Origin: Bacteroidota bacterium
GTDB lineage: Bacteria; Bacteroidota; Bacteroidia; AKYH767-A; OLB10
Direction: 5' to 3'
NCBI GenBank assembly: GCA_016721435.1
Contig: JADKIC010000004.1
Coordinates: 124,001-188,000, forward strand
DNA: 64,000 bases
Positions 57,602-64,000 of the stretch are shown piece by piece. The position numbers and the translations under genes were made by a program. The notes under the pieces were generated by a model. The model had not been told where the DNA came from and ran no database searches. It worked only from the letters and a program-made list of their open reading frames with translations. Positions within the stretch are counted from its first letter, which is position 1; each line of letters begins with the position of its first letter.

Positions 57602-59445
57602 CTACTTACAGAGTTCTTCGATTTTATCAAAGACTTCTGACGTAGAGAACGGCATCCCCTTGATTTTATTCAAGCCAATAGATGGAACCATGAACTTATC
57701 ACGGATAATGGAATTCAACTGTCCGGTATTCATTTCGGGAATCAATACCTTATCGAAGTTATAAAGGATTTCTCCCAGATTTTTCGGGAAGGGATGGATA
57801 TGTCGCAGTTGTGCATGGCTCACATCATAGCCTTTCGCTCTTGCATCCTTCACCGCTGCCTTAATTGCGCCATAAGTGGATCCCCAACCGAGCACAAGCA
57901 ACTTTCCTTTTTCATTGCCATTATCCAATGTTTGCAATGGAATATGATCAGCAATCTTCGCTACCTTGGCTTCACGCAAACGCACCATGAATTCATGGTT
58001 CTCGGGATCATAACTGATGTTACCGGTTTCATGTTGTTTTTCAAGTCCGCCAATACGGTGTTCCAGATCCTTCGTTCCCGGAATAGCCCAGGGGCGTGAT
58101 AATTTCTCATCTCGCTTGTAAGGAAGGAATTTATCATCGCTGTTTTTTCGGTGATGAAATTTCCTTTGAAGCTCTTTAGGTCTGCGGCTTGTGGGAAACG
58201 CCATGGCTCTGAACCATTGGCTATATAACCATCACTTAGGAAAATCACCGGTGTCATAAATTCTATTGCAATACGGCAAGCTTCAAATACAGTATCAAAG
58301 CAATCAGCTGGTGTTTTAGCAGCGATCACAGGAATTGGTGCTTCTCCGTTTCGGCCATACATTGCCTGGAAGAGATCGCTCTGTTCTGTCTTGGTAGGTA
58401 AGCCGGTTGAAGGGCCACCCCGCTGCACATTGATGATCACCATGGGCAGTTCCAGCATCATGCCCAGACCCATCGCTTCACCTTTCAATGCAATACCCGG
58501 ACCTGAAGAAGTGGTAACAGCGAGCTTTCCGCCGAATGCTGCACCTATAACGGCACATATAGCCGCAATTTCATCCTCAGCCTGGTAGGTCCGAACACCG
58601 AAGTGTTTATATTTCGAAAGGTCATGAAGAATATCGGAAGCAGGTGTGATAGGATACGAGCCCAGAAAAAGATCGAGGCCGCATTTCTGAGAAGCGGCGA
58701 TGAGTCCCAATGCTGTTGCCTGGTTACCCATGATGTTCCGGTAAGTGCCCGGAGGCATAGGTGCCGGATGAACAGTGTATCGTGTAGTAAAAGTTTCACT
58801 GGTATCACCAAAATGATAGCCTGCTTTCAGCACTTTTAAATTGGCTTCAAGGACATCCGGTTTCTTGGCGAATTTTTCTTTCAGGAAATTCTCTGTATGC
58901 ACCATCTCCCGATTATACATCCAGTAAAGAAATCCAAGTACAAACATGTTTTTTGCACGGTCGATTTCCTTAATACCCATACCGGAATCTGCTAAAGCAG
59001 CACGCGTCATCTTTGTCACATCAATGGTGATCAAACGAAAACCTTCCAATGATCCATCCAGCAACGGATTAACCCCGTCAGGATAATTTGCCAAACGAAG
59101 ATTTTTCGGATCAAAACCATCCGAATTCGCGATGATGGTCCCGCCTTTACGCAGATGACGGAGATTCGCCTTGAGTGCGGCAGAATTCATGGCCACCAAC
59201 ACATCGCAGGCATCTCCCGGTGTGAAAATATTTACAGATCCGAAATGTAACTGGTAACCGGATACCCCCGGAATGGTGCCTATAGGAGCACGAATTTCTG
59301 CTGGAAAATCAGGAAAGGTACTCAGGTCATTCCCGAGTAAGGCAGCAGTATTGGTGAATTGTGTACCGGTGAGTTGCATTCCATCACCGGAGTCGCCGGC
59401 AAACTTGATAATCACTCGGTCAAGAACTTGTTGTTGATCAGCCAT
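57602..59445 (-). CDS. korA: 2-oxoacid:ferredoxin oxidoreductase, fused gamma-alpha subunit (one frameshift)
   Basis: Residues 1 to about 190 are the gamma domain (KFAGDSGDGMQLTGTQF, DVLVAMNSAALKANL). The alpha domain follows (GNQATALGLIAASQKCGLDLFLGSYPITPASDILHDL, EDEIAAI, TTSSGPGIALKGEAMGLG) and ends with a transketolase-C-like domain (GKLLVLGWGSTYGAIKAA). The frame is lost near 58145: a run of six A residues on the coding strand should be seven, giving I-T-E-K-N-S-D-D-K-F-L-P-Y-K-R-D-E-K. The repaired protein is 614 aa, normal for Bacteroidota KorA. A TATTTTTG promoter box is 28 bp upstream. It is the first gene of the kor pair. Confidence 0.94.
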
Positions 59446-59473
59446 GATAATTTTGAATCGCTTTACGAAGGTG

Positions 59474-59481
59474 CAAAAATA
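59474..59481 (-). promoter_or_regulatory. -7 promoter element of korA
   Basis: The minus strand reads TATTTTTG (TAnnTTTG) 28 bases before the korA start. The next 260 bp upstream hold no gene. Confidence 0.6.
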
Positions 59482-59742
59482 CAGGTTTTTCGGCTCTTTT
59501 TCAGATGATTTTATTCATAATTCGTAAAAATTAATTTCTTCAAAAATGTTGTAGATCAATAGGTTAGTTTATTGCCTGTTTCATTGGCGTTGAGTATTAT
59601 TATGGTTTTAGGAAATTAAAATGCTAATTGCTGATGCAGGGGTTTAGAATATATCGTAATAGCAAATTTATAAATTACCTCTTTACGAAATAGTTCGGTC
59701 GCAGATTAATGCCTTGAATTTTCTTATCAGGCAGACGATGCT

Positions 59743-60156
59743 TTACTTTTTTCCTAAGTACTCTGCAAGTGATAAAATAACTGTATCTCCAAATTTCTCT
59801 ATTGAAGTTAAGTCTTTGTCTCCTGAGATAAGATGAGTTGCGCGTCCATCATGAGCTAATGAAAGAAGAAAATTATCCTTCGGGTCTCTACATTTATTAA
59901 CTTCAAATTCTACGTCAATAAATTCCGCATTCTTCTCAATTTGATGTAAAAGGTTAATTAAGTCCTCTTCAGGAAAGTACTTTCTAAATTTTGGGTGTCT
60001 TGCTACTTCAATGAATTCATCCTATAATTCCGTGATGAACAACAAGACAATAGAACCGTCATTGAGTATTTTATCAAGTTTTGAGAATTTACCTGTTAAA
60101 ATGAAACTAATCCAAAGGTTCGTATCAATTATTACTCTGTTTTTTCTTTGCAGCAT
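59743..60156 (-). pseudogene. PIN-domain toxin with an internal amber codon
   Basis: The frame reads R-V-I-I-D-T-N-L-W-I-S at the start (first PIN aspartate), C-R-D-P-K-D-N-F-L-L-S-L-A (second and third acidic residues) and T-H-L-I-S-G-D-K-D-L near the end. This is the layout of the PIN-family putative toxin group. At codon 45 (60022-60024) it reads TAG in I-T-E-L-stop-D-E-F-I-E-V-A-R-H-P-K-F, where a Leu or Ile is expected. No frameshift is involved, so this is a nonsense mutation or a base error, not a homopolymer error. The gene starts inside the antitoxin gene (32-bp overlap). PIN toxins are RNases; this copy should be inactive unless TAG is read through. Confidence 0.75.
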
Positions 60157-60358
60157 ATCGCTTAGCTCTAACAATTTCTACTTCCTTGGTAATGTCTTCC
60201 AAAGTTGGAGGATTTGAAGAGGCTTTTTTTCTTAATCTCTTGATAACATTTTCAATATTATTTTCTGCTTTTCGAAAAGAAATTAAGTCCAAATCAGCTA
60301 AATCCTGCAATAGCTTAATAGCTTTGGGGTTTAATATGTCTATCTGATAGGTTTTCAT
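60125..60358 (-). CDS. Antitoxin-like protein paired with the PIN gene
   Basis: A 77-residue, strongly basic, helical protein (RKAENNIENVIKRLRKKA, EVEIVRAKRYAAKKKQ). It has the size and position of type II antitoxins partnering PIN toxins: its last codons overlap the toxin start. I do not see a clear ribbon-helix-helix or AbrB signature. A TATATTTG promoter box is four bases upstream, so the pair probably has a leaderless, autoregulated message. Confidence 0.75.
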   Translation of the reverse strand: MKTYQIDILNPKAIKLLQDLADLDLISFRKAENNIENVIKRLRKKASSNPPTLEDITKEVEIVRAKRYAAKKKQSNN

Positions 60359-60362
60359 ATAG

Positions 60363-60370
60363 CAAATATA
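60363..60370 (-). promoter_or_regulatory. -7 promoter element of the antitoxin-toxin pair
   Basis: The minus strand reads TATATTTG four bases before the antitoxin start codon. Confidence 0.65.
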
Positions 60371-60543
60371 GGTTTTTCTTTATTGTTTTCTGTAGAATAA
60401 ATTGACTTGCCCTTTAATAGTTAATTTGTCATTAGTATTTTCAACTTTTTTGCAAAAGACGAAATGAAAGATGTTTTCGAACTGTTATTAAAAATTCTGT
60501 CCAGACTTAACAGGGCCAAGTAGAAATAAATTTAAATTAAAAA

Positions 60544-61257
60544 TCCCGGCCTTACGGGACCGGGATATAAAATGTTAATTTTTTTCCTTCCACTTTCTCC
60601 GATCTTGTACGCAATTGGAGTAGTTATGTTTCTTACTTTTTCAAATGTCCGCGGCTTACGGGCCGGAGCGATTTTTCGTTGATCCTGAATTACGGTCCAG
60701 AAGATCTTTCGTTACTCTGCAGCTTACGGGCCGGAGAGATTTTATGTTGATCCTGAATTACGGTTCAGGAGAGTTGTCGTCGTTCCCCGGCTTACGGGCT
60801 GAGGAGGTTTTATGCGGATCCTGAATTACGGTTCAGGAGTTTTTTTATTACTCTGCAGCTTACGGGCCGGAGAGATTTTTCGTTGATCCTGAATTACGGG
60901 GTCTTTTCGTTCCTGGCTTACGGCTGAGGAGGTTGATGATCCTGAATTACGGTTCAGGAGTTTTTTTATTACTCTGCGACTTACGGGCCGGAGAGATTTT
61001 ATGTTGATCCTGAATTACGGTTCAGGTTTTTTTTCGGTCCCCGGCTTACGGGCTGAGGAGGTTTGTATTGTTCCTGAATTACGGTTCAGGTTTTTTTTTC
61101 GTTCCCCGGCTTACGGGCTGAGGAGGTTTTTATTGTTCCTGAATTACGGTTCAGGTTTTTTTTCGGTCCCCGGCTTACGGGCTGAGGAGGTTTCTATTGT
61201 TCCTGAATTACGGTTCAGGTTTTTTTTCATTGCTCCCCGGCTTACGGGCCCGGGAGA
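60544..61257 (+). repeat. Array of about 20 stem-loops with a shared TTACGG loop
   Basis: Two hairpin types alternate. Type A is CCTGAATTACGGTTCAGG (6-bp arms, loop TTACGG), usually followed by six to nine T residues. Type B is a CCGGCTTACGGGCC/CTGAGG form, with GGC/GCC or GGC/GCT arms around the same TTACGG. The first member (60544-60565, CCCGGCC TTACGG GACCGGG) and the last (near 61230-61255) are GC-rich variants. Spacing between successive loops is about 35-60 bp, so one A+B unit is roughly 75-110 bp, tighter toward the right end. A few members are degenerate (for example near 60890, GGGGTC after the loop). No open frame here is convincing. As RNA, the loop contains the stable U-U-A-C-G-G (UACG) core of UNCG tetraloops. 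T-tracts lie 3' of the A hairpins on the plus strand only. Confidence 0.92.
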
Positions 61258-61453
61258 CGCTTTCTTCTTTCTACGTAAACGAAGCTCTTTTCTTTAATGT
61301 TGTGTGATTAGAATTTCGTCTTTAATCTTCTTTTAAGGAATTTGCAATTACTATGCCAGTTCAAGAAAGGGGGTCTGTTTTTTTGTTACAATATTCTTCG
61401 ATTCTGATCGTTGCAAATCCTCCTTATTTAGAAGTGTTCCTTTTAATACTGAT

Positions 61454-62200
61454 TTATGAATGGCGATCAATGTATTCACTTAATTCCCGCACACTACTGT
61501 CAAAACTGAATGCATTGAAGAGCTGAAAGTAGTTTTGTGGATCTATAGTGTATTGATATGCATATTTTGCTAACTCCAGTTTTGAAGATTCGAAACTCAT
61601 CAGGTTCATCAACTCAGCGACCTGGCGGCTATTGATCACACCATGTTGTCGTATGGCTTGTTTGGAGAGGGTCATTCGGGTGCTCTCAAAGCTTTGATTG
61701 TCGATTGTGTTTAATAATGCATTGAAGTCAGCGTCGTTGATGCATTGGGGTGCTGCAGGAGTTCCACAGGGACCAGGTGCTGGCAGCGGATAGGGTGCAG
61801 GGTAGGGTGCAGGATACGGATTGTAATAGGGAGGTACCGGAGCAGGTGGTGTAAACAAGGGAATGATTTCGTTGATGCGGAGTCCGCGCTGGCGGGTAAC
61901 CATCGCCCTTACCTCTGATGATGCAGGGACATCGATGAATCCACTGTATAAGAGTACCCGTTGGGGGTGATAGGGATAGTACCGGTGCTTGTATGTCCAT
62001 ACCTGCAGTTGATGTCGGCCCGGCATGATGTCGTTGATGGTAACCGCTGTTCCGGGAGTATTGTATTGAACATGGTTTAGACTTACAATGACAGGCTTGT
62101 TGTCGAATGTACGGATGCGGAGGTCCGAGAGCCTGTGATCCGCAGATGCATGAGCAGAAAGTATACTGCTGATGATGAGAGTAGAGATCAGGTTTTTCAT
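61454..62200 (-). CDS. Secreted DUF4476-domain protein
   Basis: The ATG at 62200 is chosen because it is preceded by a strong AGGAGG Shine-Dalgarno-like sequence (rare in this phylum) and starts a signal peptide (NLISTLIISSILSAHASA). The N-terminal half has beta-rich PEGA-like strands (FDNKPVIVSLNHVQYNTPGTAVTINDIMPGRHQLQVW). A Pro/Tyr-rich linker of about 35 residues (PYYNPYPAPYPAPYPLPAPG) follows. The C-terminal domain matches DUF4476 (DADFNALLNTIDNQSFESTRMTLSKQAI ... AFSFDSSVRELSEYI). DUF4476 proteins are exported Bacteroidota proteins of unknown role. Confidence 0.85.
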   Translation of the reverse strand: MKNLISTLIISSILSAHASADHRLSDLRIRTFDNKPVIVSLNHVQYNTPGTAVTINDIMPGRHQLQVWTYKHRYYPYHPQRVLLYSGFIDVPASSEVRAMVTRQRGLRINEIIPLFTPPAPVPPYYNPYPAPYPAPYPLPAPGPCGTPAAPQCINDADFNALLNTIDNQSFESTRMTLSKQAIRQHGVINSRQVAELMNLMSFESSKLELAKYAYQYTIDPQNYFQLFNAFSFDSSVRELSEYIDRHS

Positions 62201-62412
62201 TTTTTTTCCTCCTGTTGAATTGTTTGTTATTTGTTGTTGAAAAGCAAGAGGCAAGGGCTATGCCAAAGAAGAGACCACAGACCCTTATCCCCAAATATGG
62301 GGAGGCCTTCCGGATCAGTTAATTGGATTTATTATTCGTTAAAGGAACTGTCAGATCATTGAAAAATAATGATTTATAGCGACAGGAAAACGAGTGTGAA
62401 ATTAATATGAAC

Positions 62413-62511
62413 TCAGGAGTTCTTCTTTCTGCTGAAATAGGTCTCGTTGAGCTGGCTGTAAACAACAAGTGCAAAAGAAATGCAAACTATGGCTATCGAA
62501 ACATTCATCAT
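62413..62511 (-). CDS. Micro-membrane protein, 32 aa
   Basis: ATG ATG at 62511/62508 opens M-M-N-V-S-I-A-I-V-C-I-S-F-A-L-V-V-Y-S-Q, followed by L-N-E-T-Y-F-S-R-K-K-N-S and a stop. It is a single membrane helix with a basic tail. About 23 bp upstream on the coding strand is GATCTTTG, one base off the TAnnTTTG box. The sequence aligns with the 31-aa protein at 63246-63341 (S-I-x-I-V, V-x-Y-x-Q, E-T, K-K), which supports both as real. No family is recognised. Confidence 0.55.
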   Translation of the reverse strand: MMNVSIAIVCISFALVVYSQLNETYFSRKKNS

Positions 62512-62657
62512 ATCTATCGGAGTTATGTAGGGACAAAGATCCGATTATAATTTAAACAGAATGTTAAATCATGTTCTTAAATTTTAACAAACCGTTGTTA
62601 AATGAATTCAGACGCTGCTTCTGCTCTTTTTTTTCAAATTGGCTTTTTTCTTAGCCG

Positions 62658-63148
62658 CTATACCTGCAGATTTACCGTATTGTTCTTTTTCTTTTTACGG
62701 GCGATGTATTCACGGCGTTTTTCGCGCTCGCGTGCTAAAAATAAATGTCTTGTTTTTTCGAGGTATCTCCAGTAATCATCACCATAATGCACAAAAACTT
62801 CTTGTCTGGGTAAAATAGTGCGTGTCGCGACAATGAATACTCTTTGTTCACCGTTCCGTCGCTTGATTTCATATTGTGCATTATTGGTTAATCCCGACAC
62901 TCTTCCGATTCCTCTGGCGTCGTTGGCATAGCGTCCCATCGCCCAGGAGTAAAATAAGCATCTACGCATCTGTTTTTTGAGATAAAAAACACGTAACCTT
63001 CGTGTCCCTCTTGTGCTCTCTTTTCGCACTCTGACCAGGGAACAAATTCCCCTTCATACTCACAAATAATGTCGCCCCTGCGGTACTCTTTTTCAACAAA
63101 TAATCCTTTTCCTGCTTTAGGGATCTGACTTTTTTTAATGTAAACCAT
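62658..63148 (-). CDS. SET-domain protein (one frameshift)
   Basis: The N-terminal part reads VYIKKSQIPKAGKGLFVEKEYRRGDIICEYEGEFV, the SET-N pattern (G-x-G-L-F/V, I-x-E-Y-x-G). The C-terminal part has the catalytic S-G-L-T-N-N-A-Q-Y-E and E-V-F-V-H-Y-G-D-D-Y-W, the pseudoknot motifs of SET methyltransferases. The frame is lost near 62948. One base is missing at CTCCTGGGCG, so Y-F-T-P joins W-A-M-G-R-Y-A-N-D-A. The repaired protein is 163 aa. SET enzymes methylate lysine; bacterial members are uncommon and their targets are mostly unknown. A TATCTTTG promoter is 52 bp upstream. The lysine-rich tail (R-K-K-K-K-N-N) may bind nucleic acid. Confidence 0.85.
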
Positions 63149-63200
63149 AGTTGATATCAGGATGAATCTGCTTTGAATACAGATTTACTAATCCGGCGCG

Positions 63201-63208
63201 CAAAGATA
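63201..63208 (-). promoter_or_regulatory. -7 promoter element of the SET gene
   Basis: The minus strand reads TATCTTTG 52 bases before the start codon, with a TTG about 15 bases further upstream. Confidence 0.65.
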
Positions 63209-63245
63209 CACGCTATATGATATCAATAGCTACAGCATGTAAAAA

Positions 63246-63341
63246 TTAATGATTGGTTTTCTTTGCTTTCGTCTCAAGATATTGTTGATAGAATACACAA
63301 ATAGCTCCCAATGCAACGATGATAATAGAGATTGTTTTCAT
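63246..63341 (-). CDS. Micro-membrane protein, 31 aa
   Basis: The frame M-K-T-I-S-I-I-I-V-A-L-G-A-I-C-V-F-Y-Q-Q-Y-L-E-T-K-A-K-K-T-N-H ends in a stop at 63246. It is a single membrane helix with a basic C-terminus, and is too short for ordinary gene calling. It resembles the 32-aa protein at 62413-62511; the two flank the SET gene on the same strand. Upstream the coding strand carries ACCTTTG, a partial -7 box. The function is unknown. Confidence 0.55.
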   Translation of the reverse strand: MKTISIIIVALGAICVFYQQYLETKAKKTNH

Positions 63342-63596
63342 TTGTTTATGTTTTGAATACATAACAAAGGTCTGTCAGGAAAAAGCCTTTTGCCTTTAAT
63401 TTTTGGTAAATGATGGTGCCGAAAGGGCGAAAATGGCTGTAGTGAAGATGTTAACAAAATCAGCTTTTGAACGAGTCATGGTTTTCTTTTGGCCTGGAAG
63501 GAGATGGTTTTTTAGGAGTTAAGTAGGATGTAAAATATGTTCAAAAGCAGCGCTCTGAACATGGAGAGGGATGCTGAGTTTTCAAGTTAGACTTTT
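63342..63596. other. Intergenic region between mfd and the micro-protein gene
   Basis: No gene, hairpin with T-tract or repeat array was seen in these 255 bp beyond the partial promoter box noted for the 63246 gene. Confidence 0.4.
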
Positions 63597-64000
63597 TTAA
63601 TTTGCTTCTTTTTCCATCATCCTGGCCAGTAAACTATCTGCTTCTTTTACACTATCCACATGTAACAGCGTAAGACTTAGTTTGCCCTTGTCTTCTTTGA
63701 GTTTGCAAGCCCTGGGATGGTTCTGAACATATTTTAATATATTGGAAAAGAGAGTGCTTTGAAAATACGCTGAATCTTTATTGCTGATGAAGTAGGTTTT
63801 TAAGGTCCGGTTTTTAAGAACTATCTTCTCAAATCCCAGTTGCTTGGCTTTCCAGCGAAGTCGTATGGTATGCATAAGTTCATACACTTGTTTTGGAACG
63901 GGTCCGAAACGATCACGCAATTGTTCTCCGAAGGCCACCAGTTTTTCTTCATTGGCCACATCGTCCAGCTCTTTATAAAGACTTAATCTTTCCGTGATAT
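63597..64000 (-). CDS. mfd: Transcription-repair coupling factor Mfd, C-terminal fragment (runs off the window)
   Basis: The frame is open to the right edge. It reads L-S-L-Y-K-E-L-D-D-V-A-N-E-E-K-L-V-A-F-G-E-Q-L-R-D-R-F-G-P-V-P-K-Q-V-Y-E-L, which is the conserved start of the TRCF C-terminal domain (PF03461) of Mfd. The remaining 100 residues complete that domain. Mfd removes stalled RNA polymerase and recruits UvrA. Only the last 134 codons or so are in view; the Met at 63959 is internal, not a start. Confidence 0.9.
   Translation of the reverse strand, partial: ITERLSLYKELDDVANEEKLVAFGEQLRDRFGPVPKQVYELMHTIRLRWKAKQLGFEKIVLKNRTLKTYFISNKDSAYFQSTLFSNILKYVQNHPRACKLKEDKGKLSLTLLHVDSVKEADSLLARMMEKEAN

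Noticed and set aside
57212..57630. Three overlapping long minus-strand frames with M-R-N-T-E-Y repeats (94-134 codons)
   Set aside because: They are products of a stop-free 7-bp array read in three phases; there is no promoter, no domain, and the array is intergenic elsewhere.
60461..60525. A 19-codon frame M-K-D-V-F-E-L-L-L-K-I-L-S-R-L-N-R-A-K
   Set aside because: Too short, no related copy and no clear promoter; left out although a helical peptide is possible.
60544..61257. tRNA cluster or attenuator array
   Set aside because: The hairpins lack cloverleaf partners and no CCA or anticodon arms are seen; there is no downstream gene on the plus strand for attenuation.
61001..61297. 98-codon plus-strand frame with L-N-Y-G-S-G-F-F repeats
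   Set aside because: It lies in the stem-loop array; the repeats follow hairpin spacing and not codons, and the sequence has no plausible fold.

Overview
The window is chromosomal DNA from a member of the Bacteroidota (class Bacteroidia or a close relative; order not resolved). Four things support this: type IX secretion C-terminal sorting domains, a GldB gliding lipoprotein, the -7 promoter motif TAnnTTTG in front of many genes, and family-specific forms of SecA (about 1113 aa), GcvP, three-gene SdhCAB and gamma-alpha fused KorA. No rRNA, tRNA, CRISPR array, phage or complete insertion sequence was seen.

Layout. 0-4.3 kb: a secreted beta-propeller protein, an Rhs remnant and a Gdx/SugE-type exporter. 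4.7-11 kb: secA, a conserved unknown protein and an MFS exporter. 11-16.7 kb: a sigma-54 response regulator followed by a seven-PAS hybrid kinase. 16.7-25.5 kb: glycosyltransferase, GIN-domain lipoprotein, thioesterase, a coupled dCMP deaminase / S41 protease / membrane protein operon, and envelope proteins. 25.8-31.5 kb: gcvP, a zinc protease, AcpH-like phosphodiesterase and a Kazal protein. 31.7-35.3 kb: sdhCAB. 35.9-41 kb: an aminopeptidase P fused to a secreted T9SS protein, and a radical SAM/SPASM protein. 41.6-49.8 kb: RND exporter, rfbA, an SDR, a polyprenyl synthase, an MFS protein and an acyl desaturase. 50-55.6 kb: gldB operon, PorT-like barrel and nadE. 56-59.5 kb: korB and korA. 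59.7-64 kb: a PIN/antitoxin pair with a nonsense toxin, an array of about 20 stem-loops, a DUF4476 protein, a SET protein between two related micro-membrane proteins, and the 3' end of mfd.

The genes are mostly housekeeping: protein export (secA), TCA-cycle and reductive carbon metabolism (sdh, kor), one-carbon metabolism (gcvP), NAD synthesis, isoprenoid and nucleotide-sugar synthesis, and gliding/T9SS functions. The intergenic DNA is the unusual part. It carries at least eight tandem arrays with a 7-bp period, nearly all in the same strand orientation. Three of them contain a 55-60 bp hairpin and end at the start codon of the next gene. A separate 0.7-kb array consists of alternating stem-loops that share a TTACGG loop. 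A 92-bp copy of a gene-gene junction flanks a 0.5-kb insert.

Data quality: twelve genes are broken by about 16 single-base indels, mostly in short homopolymers. Repairing each restores a full-length family member, so they are probably sequence errors. I annotate such genes as one CDS and say where each break lies. The PIN toxin has an in-frame amber codon instead and is listed as a pseudogene.
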